Shown here one piece after another: positions 32,791-41,496 of a DNA stretch of 64,000 nucleotides. Numbering within the stretch: the stretch's first letter is position 1; every line of letters starts with the position of its first letter. The translations under genes and the position numbers were made by a program. A model generated the notes under the pieces. That model was not told where the DNA came from. It ran no database searches and worked only from the letters and a program-made list of their open reading frames with translations. This stretch comes from Archangium lansingense (GTDB lineage Bacteria; Myxococcota; Myxococcia; Myxococcales; Myxococcaceae): contig NZ_JAPNKA010000001.1 in the NCBI RefSeq assembly GCF_026626635.1, forward strand, positions 9,346,501 through 9,410,500. Reading direction: 5' to 3'.

Positions 32791-34332
32791 ATGAAGCTCT
32801 CGCTCGCCACCCGCATCTTCCTCGGCTACGCGGTGGTGCTCGTCACCTTCGGCGCGGTGTCGCTCTTCAGCGTGGCCGAGCTGCACCGCAACCGGTTGGA
32901 GATCCGCCTGGTGAGCCAGGGCTACCTGCAGCTGTCGCAGGACGCGGCGTCGCTCGAGTCCTTCCACACCAACCAGGAGAAGGACACCGAGCGGCTGCTC
33001 GAGGAGGGCAGCGTGGAGACACGGCGGGCCCTCATCCGGCTGGCCCGGCTGTACTTCCCGTCCCTGATGGCCGAGCGGCTACAAGCGGCGAAGGTGAGGG
33101 CCCGGGAGGTGCGCGCCCTGGCCCCCACGGGCGAGATGCACTTCGTCCAGGACCTGGAGTCGCGCTTCGACGAGCTCTCCACCCGCTACCAGACGTATGG
33201 GCGGGCGGCGGAGGCCGTCTTCACGGTGCTCTCCCACGAGAAGCCGGCCGCGGAAGCGGTGTCGCGCGCCACCTCCGAGCTGCGCCAGCAGGAGTCCTCC
33301 ATCGGCCGAGACATCCGCTTCCTGCGCGCCGCGCTGAGCAACCGCATCCGCGAGCGAGTGGACGGGGCCGAGGACCGCGAGCGGCGCACCGGCCTGGCCA
33401 TCATCACCCTGTCCGTGCTGGCCATCGGCGTAGGCCTGGGAGCCACCGCCTGGTCTGCCCGCACGCTGCGCCCGGTGCGTACCCTCATCGAGGGCGTGTC
33501 GCGCATCGGCCGCGGCGACTACAGCGCGCAGCTGGGCGTGCGCGGTGACGACGAGGTGGCGGTGCTCGCCCGCGAGTTCGACGCCATGGCTCGCTCGCTC
33601 CAGGCACGCGAAGCGCAGCTCAAGGCCCAGGCCGAGGCCCTCATGCGCGCCGAGCAGCTCGCGGCCGTGGGCCGCATCTCCGCCCAGGTGGCCCATGAGG
33701 TGCGCAACCCCCTGTCCTCCATCGGCCTCAACGTGGAGCTGATGCAGGACGCCTTCGAGCAGGCCAGCTTCGAGTCCCCGGCGGACGCCCGCGAGGCGCG
33801 TGAGCTGCTCGCCGCCGTCACCCGCGAGGTGGACCGGCTCACCGAGGTGACGGAGCAGTACCTGCGCATGGCTCGCCCGCCCCGGCCCAGCCTCGAGCCC
33901 ACCGACGTCACCGAGGTGCTGGCCAGCGTGCTCGACTTCTCACGCGAGGAGCTGGAGCGCGCCCACGTGGAGGTGGTGCGCGAAATGACCGAGCAACCGC
34001 CGCAGGCCCTGGCCGACGAGGGCCAGCTCCGACAGGTGTTCCTCAACCTGCTGCGCAACGCCCGCGAGGCCATGCCCGATGGAGGCCGGCTCACCATCGC
34101 CACGCGCGTGCACGAGCGCGAGGTGGAGGTCGCTCTCCAGGACACGGGGCGCGGAATGACCGAGGCCGTGCGCTCGCGCATCTTCGAACCTTTCTTCACC
34201 ACCAAGGAAGACGGAACGGGGCTGGGCCTCGCCGTCTGCCAGCAGATCCTCAAGACCCACGGCGGCTCGCTCGGGTGCCAGAGCGAGCCCGGCCAGGGCA
34301 CCACCTTCTCCGTCAGGCTTCCCCGCGCATGA
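32791..34332 (+). CDS. Membrane sensor histidine kinase (TM-sensor-TM-HAMP-HisKA-HATPase)
   Basis: Encodes 513 residues. TM1 is about 8-27, a helical extracytoplasmic sensor about 28-200, TM2 about 200-218, HAMP to about 270. HisKA has His in VAHEVRNPLSSIGLNVEL (about 308). HATPase motifs are LLRNAREAMPDG, DTGRGM and TTKEDGTGLGLAVCQQIL. It has the form of NtrB-like kinases. No response regulator is adjacent. Its stop overlaps the M16 peptidase start by 4 bases (ATGA), so kinase and protease are translated together. Confidence 0.93.
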   Translation: MKLSLATRIFLGYAVVLVTFGAVSLFSVAELHRNRLEIRLVSQGYLQLSQDAASLESFHTNQEKDTERLLEEGSVETRRALIRLARLYFPSLMAERLQAAKVRAREVRALAPTGEMHFVQDLESRFDELSTRYQTYGRAAEAVFTVLSHEKPAAEAVSRATSELRQQESSIGRDIRFLRAALSNRIRERVDGAEDRERRTGLAIITLSVLAIGVGLGATAWSARTLRPVRTLIEGVSRIGRGDYSAQLGVRGDDEVAVLAREFDAMARSLQAREAQLKAQAEALMRAEQLAAVGRISAQVAHEVRNPLSSIGLNVELMQDAFEQASFESPADAREARELLAAVTREVDRLTEVTEQYLRMARPPRPSLEPTDVTEVLASVLDFSREELERAHVEVVREMTEQPPQALADEGQLRQVFLNLLRNAREAMPDGGRLTIATRVHEREVEVALQDTGRGMTEAVRSRIFEPFFTTKEDGTGLGLAVCQQILKTHGGSLGCQSEPGQGTTFSVRLPRA

Positions 34333-35624
34333 GCTTCACCTACCACCGCGACGTCCTGCCCAACGGGCTGCGCGTCGTCACCGTCGAGACCCCGCACCTG
34401 CACACCGCCCTGCTCGCGGTGTACGTGCGCACCGGCAGCCGCCATGAGACGGCCGCCAACAACGGCGTCAGCCACTTCCTGGAGCACCTCTTCTTCCGCG
34501 GCAGCGAGGGCTGGCCGGACACCGTGAAGATGAACTCCGCCGTGGAGGAGGTGGGCGGCAACCTCAACGGCGTCACCACGCGCGACCACGGCTACTACTA
34601 CACCCCGCTGCACCCGGCGCACCTGGGCGTGGGCCTCGAAATCCTCGGGGACATGCTCACCCGCCCCAAGCTCACCGACATGGAGGTGGAGCGGAACATC
34701 ATCCTCGAGGAGATGCTCGACGAGGTGGACGAGAAGGGCCGGGACATCGACATCGACAACCTGTCCAAGCGGGTGCTCTTCCCCGAGCATCCGCTGGCCT
34801 TCAAGATCGCGGGCACGCGCGAGTCCGTCTCGCGCCTCACGCACGAGCAGATCCGCGAGCACTTCGCGCGCCACTACGTCACCGGCAACATGGTGGTGAC
34901 GGCCGCGGGCCGGGTGAAGCACGACGAGGTGCTCGCGCTGGTGGAGCGCCACTTCGCCCGGCTGCCCCAGGGCCCCGAGAGCATCGACCTCCCGCCGCCG
35001 CCCCCGCCCGCCGGGCCGCACCTGCACGTCGTCACCCACGACGAGGCCCAGACGGAGTTCCGCATCAGCTTCCGCACCGTGCCCGAGCACCACGACGACT
35101 GGCCCGCCCTGCAACTGCTGCGGCGCTTCCTGGATGACGGGCTGTCCTCGCGGCTGCCCTTCGAGATCGTGGAGAAGCGCGGGCTCGCGTACTCGGTGCA
35201 CGCCTCGCTGGAGGCCTTCCACGACGCGGGCATCTTCGAGATCGAGGCCGCGTGTGCCCCGGACCGAGCATCACTGGTGGTGGCAGAGGTCTTCCGGGTG
35301 CTGGGTGAGCTGAGCACCACGCCCGTGAGCGAGGAGGAGCTGGCGCGCGCCAAGCGGCGACACCGGATGCTGCTGGAGTTCTCACAGGACTCGCCGGGCG
35401 AGCTGGCCGGGTGGTTCGGAGGGACGGAGCTGTTCCGCCGGCCCGAGTCCTTCGGCCGACGAGCGGACCTGGTGGACGCCGCCAGCGCTGCCCATGTGCG
35501 CGACATGGCCCGGCGCTACTTCGCTCGGGAGAACCTCACCGTGGTGGCCGTGGGCCAGCGCAAGGGCATCAAGGCCCTGGAGAAGGTCGTGAACACCGCC
35601 GAGGGCCTGCCCTCCTCCAAGTAA
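34329..35624 (+). CDS. M16 family zinc peptidase
   Basis: Encodes 431 residues from ATG 34329, inside the kinase stop. The inverted zinc motif HFLEHLFFRGSEG (HxxEH, about residues 49-53) and the downstream Glu in NLNGVTTRDHGYYY-VEEV context fit an M16 processing-peptidase-like subunit of about 430 residues. No signal peptide is seen, so it is predicted cytoplasmic, as for many PqqF/YmxG-like proteins. Coupling with a histidine kinase is unusual and suggests a shared pathway. Confidence 0.93.
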   Translation: MSFTYHRDVLPNGLRVVTVETPHLHTALLAVYVRTGSRHETAANNGVSHFLEHLFFRGSEGWPDTVKMNSAVEEVGGNLNGVTTRDHGYYYTPLHPAHLGVGLEILGDMLTRPKLTDMEVERNIILEEMLDEVDEKGRDIDIDNLSKRVLFPEHPLAFKIAGTRESVSRLTHEQIREHFARHYVTGNMVVTAAGRVKHDEVLALVERHFARLPQGPESIDLPPPPPPAGPHLHVVTHDEAQTEFRISFRTVPEHHDDWPALQLLRRFLDDGLSSRLPFEIVEKRGLAYSVHASLEAFHDAGIFEIEAACAPDRASLVVAEVFRVLGELSTTPVSEEELARAKRRHRMLLEFSQDSPGELAGWFGGTELFRRPESFGRRADLVDAASAAHVRDMARRYFARENLTVVAVGQRKGIKALEKVVNTAEGLPSSK

Positions 35625-35634
35625 GGCGCGAGAC

Positions 35635-36855
35635 CTACCCGGCGAGCGCGTAGTTCTCCAGCAGTTCCAGATTGCTGCGCACGGCTGGTTCAACGTTCCT
35701 CACATGAATGGGCGTGCGCAGCGCCCATGCGAGCCGCAGGGGCTCGAAGAGCAGGGAGTGCAGATAGCTCTGCGTGAGGATCCGCAGGCCGCTGAAGTCG
35801 AGCACGATGGGCTCGCGACGAAGGATGCGCGGTGTGATCTCGTTCTGCGCGAGATGGATCGCGGCGGGAGTGTTCTCCGCCTGCTTCTGAATCTCGAAAA
35901 CAGTGGCCTCGGGCGGTGCGGAGTCGAAGCGGATCCAACGGTGAATGGCACGCTGGGGAGTGCGCTGCTTCGCCCGCTCCTTGATGGTCTCGATGAGCGC
36001 GGGGTAGTCGACCACGCCCCCCACAGGCAGTTCGAATACAACGAGCGTTCCGGGAAAGCCGACTCCACGCGGCTCGATGAAGCGCAAGCTATGGTTGCCC
36101 TCATCATCGACCCATCCGGACAACAGGAGCGAGGCCCCTCGGGTAGCGATGAGGAGAGACCCGCCCGTCAGCTTGGCCATCTCCGCGATGAAGAAGAGGC
36201 CCATGCCGGCATTCTGCTGAGTGCCCGTAAGCCCTTCCTCAAACGTCCCCGAGATGTGAGGCCAGAGCGATTTCTCGAGCGCTGCTTCGGGGTCCGACAG
36301 ATTGGGATGCAAGGTACGCAAACTAGCCGGAATGCCGATACCTGCATCAGCTACGGCGAGTTGCAGCATCGGCCGACCACTCTCCTCATTCCAGAGGTCA
36401 ACGAGCACAACCCCCCCGCTCGAAGCATGGCTGTGCTGGATCACATTTCGAAGAAGTTCCACGATCACGTACCGAAGCGTGAGCCGTGTGTCCTCCAATT
36501 GCTCCTCGGGAACGAGGGCCTTCGAGATCTCATTCGCGAACGGTTCAATGGCCTCGAAACTGTTGACCCACTCATCGAGGAAACGGTTCAGATCCTTTTT
36601 GCTGCCGGCCGGGAAGAGACGTGCAATCACCTCCGGGTTTTCACCACGCTCCACCTGCGCATGCAGTTCGCGAGCTCTTTGAAGAATTGCGCGGGCTTTC
36701 TCAATGGGGCTCGCAACAACAATGGCTGAACGTACCCACGCGCGAGCAAGGAACAGCAACTCAATCTGCTCGGGCTCCGGTCCTGTTCCACTCAGCCATT
36801 GCAAGAGAGGCGCAGGGTCTTCCAGGGATAAGGGCAGCGGGCGCTCCGGTGACAT
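35635..36855 (-). CDS. HATPase-DUF4325 (STAS-like) fusion regulator
   Basis: Encodes 406 residues from ATG 36855. Residues about 120-320 are a GHKL ATPase domain: N-box VELLRNVIQHSHASS, D-box VADAGIGIP, G-box GMGLFFIAEM. The last ~80 residues match DUF4325 (IVLDFSGLRILTQSYLHSLLF). There is no HisKA domain, so it is not a standard kinase; it resembles anti-sigma-like ATPases joined to their STAS-like partner. Codons are visibly richer in A/T than the neighbours, and the 463 bases upstream hold gene remnants. This suggests a transferred island. Confidence 0.75.
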   Translation of the reverse strand: MSPERPLPLSLEDPAPLLQWLSGTGPEPEQIELLFLARAWVRSAIVVASPIEKARAILQRARELHAQVERGENPEVIARLFPAGSKKDLNRFLDEWVNSFEAIEPFANEISKALVPEEQLEDTRLTLRYVIVELLRNVIQHSHASSGGVVLVDLWNEESGRPMLQLAVADAGIGIPASLRTLHPNLSDPEAALEKSLWPHISGTFEEGLTGTQQNAGMGLFFIAEMAKLTGGSLLIATRGASLLLSGWVDDEGNHSLRFIEPRGVGFPGTLVVFELPVGGVVDYPALIETIKERAKQRTPQRAIHRWIRFDSAPPEATVFEIQKQAENTPAAIHLAQNEITPRILRREPIVLDFSGLRILTQSYLHSLLFEPLRLAWALRTPIHVRNVEPAVRSNLELLENYALAG

Positions 36856-36968
36856 GGCGCCACCATGTCGACCCGGCTGAGCCAAGTCAACGCAGGCGAC
36901 GCCTCTCGGGTAACCAGCTCGACACGAGCCAGAATGCCCTCCAGGTTCATCACTGCCATCCTGTTTAG

Positions 36969-37175
36969 CCCGACACCGTCCACTCAATCGAGTCCGATGA
37001 CCTGGATGTCCGCACGTACGGCGACGTCGGGCTCCTCATCGGCCGGCAGCGCACTCTGGTCCTGAGGAGGACGGCACCACGGTGACCGACGTGGGCGCCT
37101 TCACCGATGTCGCCATCAAGCGCGATGGACAGTGGCGGATGGTGCTCGCGCACAACGTCACCGTCCCCCAGTAAC
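36969..37175 (+). pseudogene. Remnant of an NTF2-like (SnoaL/DUF4440) gene
   Basis: Two frames together spell a DUF4440-like C-terminal half. In the first frame (from 36969, preceded by an in-frame TAG) it reads SIESDDLDVRTYGDVGLLIGR, then runs to a stop. After a frame change near 37060 it reads VTDVGAFTDVAIKRDGQWRM and ends at TAA 37173-37175. The pattern Y-G-D-V ... F-T-D-V-x-x-K-R-D-G-Q-W-R matches the family. The N-terminal half and a start are missing. Confidence 0.6.
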
Positions 37176-37250
37176 CCCCAGTCCCTGGCTCGCCAGGACC
37201 CCGTCCCGAACCACCATTTTCCATGAATCCGGGAATTGGCTGCTGACACC

Positions 37251-37264
37251 TGAATCATGATTCA
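37251..37264. promoter_or_regulatory. 14-bp perfect palindrome upstream of the lipase pseudogene
   Basis: TGAATCATGATTCA lies 55 bases before the lipase start and is fully self-complementary. It is AT-rich in a GC-rich genome, the form of a dimeric repressor site. No -35/-10 pair is convincing next to it. Confidence 0.4.
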
Positions 37265-37318
37265 TAAACGCTCCCCGGTGCCACCGCCCCAGGAGGACGG
37301 CCCGACCGGAGGAGCACC

Positions 37319-38021
37319 ATGGAGAAGAAGCGGCTGTCGAGCGCAGTGCGTTTTCTGTCCGTACTCGTCGTTGGGTTCGCCGCGGCATCTGCCAGCGCGC
37401 AGTGCCGGGACGCGGTGGTGCTCGTGCACGGCAACACCGCCTCTCCCTCGGACTACAACAACACCTACAACACGCTGATCTCCCGCGGGTACGCCTCCGC
37501 GGACATCTTCCGCCCCAGCTGGGGCTCCAAGACGTGCGCGGCCTGTAATGACCACTCCGGCTCGGAGGAGACGCCGGTCCGCGACGCCATCAACCAGGCC
37601 CTCACCCGCTCGTGTACCGGGAAGATCGACGTCATCGGCCACTCCATGGGCGTCACGCTCGCCATCAAGGCCATCCTCGACCTCGGCGCGCAGAGCAAGG
37701 TGGAGGCCTTCGGCCGCCGGCTACCGCGGCCTGTGGACCTGAGGCACCTACCCCTTCAACGTGGTCACCTCCACCTGCGGCGACTGGGGCCTGTCCGTCA
37801 ACAGCCCCTTCCTCACCGGCATCTACGGCAAGCGCATGGCCACCCGCATCTACACCCTCAAGAGCAACTCGGATGAGCTCGTCTGCGCCACCGGCGTGTG
37901 CACCGTGAACGGCGTTCACTCCAGCCAGCTCACCACCGAAAACGCCAGCTACACCCTCTCCGAGAGCCACTTCGGCCTGGTCCGGAACACCGCCACCCGG
38001 CAGGCGGACCTGATCCAGTAG
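37319..38021 (+). pseudogene. Disrupted secreted lipase / alpha-beta hydrolase
   Basis: The 5' part (37319 to about 37712) encodes a signal peptide ending ASASAQ, then AVVLVHGNTASPSDYNNTY and the nucleophile elbow GHSMGVTLAIK. Homology then jumps frame near 37712 and continues AAGYRGLWT, a TGA stop at 37740-37742, then GTYPFNVVTSTCGDWGLS to TAG 38019-38021. The triad Asp (SDELVC) and His (GVHSSQ) are intact. One frameshift plus one nonsense codon, where relatives have Cys, break the gene. Either a recent pseudogene or assembly errors. Confidence 0.75.
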
Positions 38022-38185
38022 CATCCTCCAAGGAGGGGAGAGTCCTACCTTGGGACACAACTCCGGGAACCAAATCTCCGGAGATGGTGGTAGATGCCAC
38101 CACCAAGGGAGTAGCCTGCCCTTGGTCTGGTCACGGATGATGACCCGACCCTGCGCTGGGTACTCATTCGTCCCAGGGATGCTCG

Positions 38186-38791
38186 ATGATGTCCGCTGCC
38201 GCGACCCGGAAGGAACCCGTCATCTTCAGCCAGGTCGTGGAGGCCGTCTTCAAGCACGCCATCAAGGGGCGGCTCGACTCCCATACCCGGGCCCGGCTCA
38301 AGAAGATCGGCATCGACCTGGATCATCCCTTCCTGGTCGCCTACTCCGTGCCTACCTGGTTCGCGGCCGTCGGGGTGTGCTCGGAGGTCCTCTTCCCGGA
38401 CATCCCCAATGAGCAGGCCCGCTACCGGATCGGCCGCCTGCTGGTGGACGGCTACGGCCAGACCACCATGGGCCGGGCCGTGTTCGCGATGCTCCGGATG
38501 CTCGGCTGGGAGCGCTCGCTGGGCCGCATCTCGCGCGGGCTGCAGTCGGGGACCAACTACATGGCGGCCCGCACCCGCTTCCTGGACGACGGCACGCTCG
38601 AGGTCACCTTCGAGGTCATGCCCGAGTTCCACGCCGCCCTCGGCACCATGTCCGGCATCGACCCGCACTTCATGCACGGCAACATGGACGCGATGATGGA
38701 GCTGGTCGGCGCGCCCTTCCACAGCGGCGAGCTGCTGCCCGTCGAGCCCGGCTCCCAGCGCGTCGTCTACCTGCTGCGCCGCAAGAGCTGA
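38186..38791 (+). CDS. TIGR02265 / DUF2378 family protein (myxobacterial)
   Basis: Encodes 201 residues (ATG at 38186 or 38189). The family pattern is clear: the N-terminal VIFSQVVEAVFKHAI, then the conserved SEVLFPDIPNEQARYRIGRLLVDGY, TMGRAVFAML, and GTNYMAARTRFLDDGTLEV. Members occur in many copies in myxobacteria and have no known biochemical role; the fold may bind a small hydrophobic ligand. It stands alone between the lipase pseudogene and the convergent rubredoxin. Confidence 0.88.
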   Translation: MMSAAATRKEPVIFSQVVEAVFKHAIKGRLDSHTRARLKKIGIDLDHPFLVAYSVPTWFAAVGVCSEVLFPDIPNEQARYRIGRLLVDGYGQTTMGRAVFAMLRMLGWERSLGRISRGLQSGTNYMAARTRFLDDGTLEVTFEVMPEFHAALGTMSGIDPHFMHGNMDAMMELVGAPFHSGELLPVEPGSQRVVYLLRRKS

Positions 38792-38812
38792 GAGCCGGCC
38801 CCCTCCCACGTC

Positions 38813-38980
38813 CTACTCGTCGATTGGCTCGAAGTCGGCCTTGCTGGCGCCGCAGTCGGGGCAATACCAGGTGTCGGGGATCTGCTCGAAGGGTGTGCCC
38901 GGCGCGATGCCGGAGGCTGGATCCCCCTCGGCCGGGTCATAGATGTGCTGGCATACGAGGCAGCGGTAACGCTTGTTCAT
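38813..38980 (-). CDS. Rubredoxin
   Basis: Encodes 55 residues from ATG 38980. It carries electrons with one Fe(Cys)4 centre. The two binding loops are CLVCQHIYDPAEGD (Cys7, Cys10) and CPDCGASKADFE (Cys40, Cys43). It has the conserved aromatic Tyr before the first loop and DTWYCP before the second. Length matches classical rubredoxin. It lies 9 bases downstream of the zinc-ribbon gene and is probably co-transcribed. Confidence 0.96.
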   Translation of the reverse strand: MNKRYRCLVCQHIYDPAEGDPASGIAPGTPFEQIPDTWYCPDCGASKADFEPIDE

Positions 38981-38989
38981 CCCCTCCCT

Positions 38990-39520
38990 CTACCCTCGAC
39001 CAAACCACCGGCTCAACCATCCACCCACCTGCTTCACTGGCTGTTCTTCCTCTGCGGGGGGCGGCTGCGCGGAGGGTGCACAACCCGTGCAGTGCAGCCC
39101 GTCCTCCCCATTCCTCGCCTCATCGAGCGGGAAGCGCTCGCCGCAGCTCACACAGTAGAAGAAGAAGAACCGCTTCTCGGAGCTGACATTGGCGGCCAGC
39201 GGCGCCGAGTCCTCGGTCCCGAAGGAGAGGCGCTCCAGCTCGCCCTCGTCCATATAGACGCCCCGGCAGCGCTCGCAGGTCTCCACCGAGACTCCCCCGG
39301 GAAGTTCGGCGGTGCGCATCGGGTGCGAGCAGAAGGCACACGGGCGCTCGCTCCGGCCCGCCACCAGCCGCGGCGACACATCCCTCAGCAGCACCTCGGA
39401 CAGCTCGCCCGCATCCAGCCAGACGCCCCGGCACGAGCGGCATCGATCCAGCTCGACCCCGACAGCGAAGAACCGCTGCATCCGTCCCCGGCACGACGGG
39501 CACCGCTTGTCCGCACTCAT
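38990..39520 (-). CDS. Double TFIIB-type zinc-ribbon protein
   Basis: Encodes 176 residues from ATG 39520 (GGAG 6 bases upstream). Two zf-TFIIB modules are seen: CPSCRGRM...CRSCRGVWLDAGELSE (about 7-45) and CAFCSHPM...CERCRGVYMDEGELER (about 60-100). A further CVSCGERF...CTGC ribbon follows at about 121-148. Such proteins are probably nucleic-acid- or protein-binding zinc proteins of unknown role. A close architectural paralog lies at 48443-49156. The gene precedes rubredoxin. Confidence 0.85.
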   Translation of the reverse strand: MSADKRCPSCRGRMQRFFAVGVELDRCRSCRGVWLDAGELSEVLLRDVSPRLVAGRSERPCAFCSHPMRTAELPGGVSVETCERCRGVYMDEGELERLSFGTEDSAPLAANVSSEKRFFFFYCVSCGERFPLDEARNGEDGLHCTGCAPSAQPPPAEEEQPVKQVGGWLSRWFGRG

Positions 39521-39581
39521 GGAAAGCTCCTCTCTGGCGCATTCTGGGGGCAGAGGGCCCCCACTGGCCATGGACCCACCC

Positions 39582-40388
39582 TCAGTGCTCGCTCGCGTTC
39601 ATGTACCCGGCGATGCGCAGCCTGAGCGCCAGCGGGGCCAGCGGCATGAACCAGGCCGAGAAGCGGTTGGAGAACCCAGGCACCACCACCGGCTTGCCGC
39701 GCTTCAGCGCCTGGTAGCCAGCCTCCGCCACCTGGCGCGCGTTGGCCGTCCCCATGGGCCCGCTGAAGAGCCGGGCCTTTTGGTGCTCCGCTGCCCGCGC
39801 GGCGAACTCCGTCTCGGTGTACCCCGGGCACAGCGCCGTCACCGTCACCCCCTGGCCCTTGAGCTCCGCGTGGAGCGCCGTGGAGAAGGACAGCACGTAC
39901 GCCTTGCTCGCGTAGTACACGGACATGAACGGGCCCGGCGTGAAGGCCGCCAGTGAGGCCACGTTGAGCACGTACCCGCGCCGCCGCGCCACCATCCCCG
40001 GAACCAGCTCGCGGGTGAGCGAGGTGAGCGCCCGGATGTTGAGGTCCACCATCCCCATCTGCTGCTCCGCCGGCAGCGCCTCGAAGCTCCCGGCCAGGCC
40101 GAAGCCCGCGTTGTTCACCAACACCTCGACGTCGAGCTGGTGCGTCTTCAGCTCGTCCACCACGGTGCGTACGCCCTCGGGTGCGGCGAGATCCGCTCCC
40201 ACCACCACCGAGGGCACCCCATGGGCCTGCTGGAGTTGATCCGCCAGCTCCCGCATGGGCCCGGTGCGCCGAGCCACCAGCACCAGGCCATACCCTTCGC
40301 GCGCCAGAATCGACGCCAGCTCCCAGCCAATGCCACTGGAGGCGCCCGTCACCACTGCGTACTTGTGTGCCCGCACCATGCTGTCCAT
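39582..40388 (-). CDS. Short-chain dehydrogenase/reductase
   Basis: Encodes 268 residues from ATG 40388; ATG 40379 is possible. A classical SDR: NAD(P) motif VTGASSGIGWELA (TGxxxGIG), VNNAGFGLAG, the catalytic Ser in NVASLAAFTPG and YYASK (YxxxK, about residue 160), then PGYTETEF. Arg residues after the second strand (VLVARRTG) favour NADP. The C-terminus VVPGFSNRFSAWFMPLAP is hydrophobic and basic, as in the membrane-associated subgroup. Substrate is unknown. It is divergent from the methyltransferase at 40467. Confidence 0.92.
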   Translation of the reverse strand: MDSMVRAHKYAVVTGASSGIGWELASILAREGYGLVLVARRTGPMRELADQLQQAHGVPSVVVGADLAAPEGVRTVVDELKTHQLDVEVLVNNAGFGLAGSFEALPAEQQMGMVDLNIRALTSLTRELVPGMVARRRGYVLNVASLAAFTPGPFMSVYYASKAYVLSFSTALHAELKGQGVTVTALCPGYTETEFAARAAEHQKARLFSGPMGTANARQVAEAGYQALKRGKPVVVPGFSNRFSAWFMPLAPLALRLRIAGYMNASEH

Positions 40389-40466
40389 GTCGCCACGCTT
40401 CCAAGGGAGCGAGCCCGGCGTCAATGGCCATGTCGACATTGGGGGGTGTAGCCTCTGGCCCATCCC

Positions 40467-41432
40467 ATGAAGCCCACCCCCATCGATTGGCGTGCGCGCC
40501 TGGAAGCGTGTGGATTCGAAGGGGCGGAGCTCGTGCCCGCCACGTACGCGGCCCACGTGTTGTGGTCCCGGAGGGAGCCGCTGGCGGCGGAGGCGGCGCT
40601 GCGCGAGCACCTCGACCAGCAGCCAGACGACAAGGACTCCCTCAAGCTGCTCATCTCCATCCTCCAGGAGAGCGGGCGAGCCAGCGAGGTGGTTCCGCTC
40701 CGCCGCCACCTGCACGAGCGGCGCTGCCAGGAGCTGCGCATCCCCGAGGCGGCACGGGCCGAGGTGATCGCCTACCTCGAAGCAGCCGAGACCGGAAGCA
40801 ACCCGCCGGAGCGCATGGCCGACGCCTATGTCGCCGCGCTCTTCGACGTCTACGCCCCGAGCTTCGACGACAGCCTGCGCGGCTTCCTCGCCTACCGCGC
40901 GCCCGAGCGGCTCATGGACGCGGTGCGCTCCGTACTCGGCGGACGGCGGGAGCTCGACGTGCTCGATCTGGGGTGTGGCACCGGTCTGGCCGGTCCCCTC
41001 CTGAGGCCCTTCGCCCGGCGGCTGGAGGGAATCGATCTCTCGACGGGAATGCTGGACAAGGCGCGCGACCGGGGCGTGTACGACGAGCTCCGAGCTGGAG
41101 AGATCACCGCGGAGCTCGCCGCCTCCTCGCGGAGCCATGAGCTCATCGTCGCTGTTGACGTGCTGGTCTACTTCGGCGCGCTGGAGCCACTCTTCCAACA
41201 CGTAGCCCAACGGCTCGCGCCCGGCGGACTGTTCGCCTTCACCGTGGAGAAGGGGACCGAGCCGGGCTACCGGCTCCTGCCGACGGCACGCTACGTCCAC
41301 CACCTCGACTACCTCCGAAGCTGTGCCAGCGCGGCCTCCCTTCACCCGGTGTTGGAGCGAGAGGACACGTTGCGCAAACAAGCAGGGCAGCCCGTCACCG
41401 GGCACGTGGTGGTTCTGACCCGCTCCTTCTGA
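40467..41432 (+). CDS. TPR-like / class I SAM-dependent methyltransferase
   Basis: Encodes 321 residues. Residues about 20-85 form helical repeats of TPR type (LAAEAALREHLDQQPDDKDSLKLL). Then comes the methyltransferase: YVAALFDVYAPSFDDSLRGFLAYRAPERL, motif I LDVLDLGCGTGLAGPLL (about 170-186), EGIDLSTGMLDKAR, and VAVDVLVYFGALEP. This organisation resembles proteins named after NDUFAF5/BioC-like relatives acting on proteins or small molecules. The acceptor is unknown. It is 64 bases before a second methyltransferase. Confidence 0.88.
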   Translation: MKPTPIDWRARLEACGFEGAELVPATYAAHVLWSRREPLAAEAALREHLDQQPDDKDSLKLLISILQESGRASEVVPLRRHLHERRCQELRIPEAARAEVIAYLEAAETGSNPPERMADAYVAALFDVYAPSFDDSLRGFLAYRAPERLMDAVRSVLGGRRELDVLDLGCGTGLAGPLLRPFARRLEGIDLSTGMLDKARDRGVYDELRAGEITAELAASSRSHELIVAVDVLVYFGALEPLFQHVAQRLAPGGLFAFTVEKGTEPGYRLLPTARYVHHLDYLRSCASAASLHPVLEREDTLRKQAGQPVTGHVVVLTRSF

Positions 41433-41496
41433 CGAGGGCGCAAAGCCCGCGGGCCACACGCTATGCTCGCCCCGCCTTACTCCGGGGGTAGACCGC

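Noticed and set aside
35704..36729. 341-codon plus-strand frame
   Set aside because: Opposite the HATPase-DUF4325 gene, which has recognisable N-, D- and G-boxes.
37740..37742. TGA as a selenocysteine codon in the lipase
   Set aside because: A frameshift lies just upstream, so decay or error explains the gene more simply; kept only as a test in the finding.
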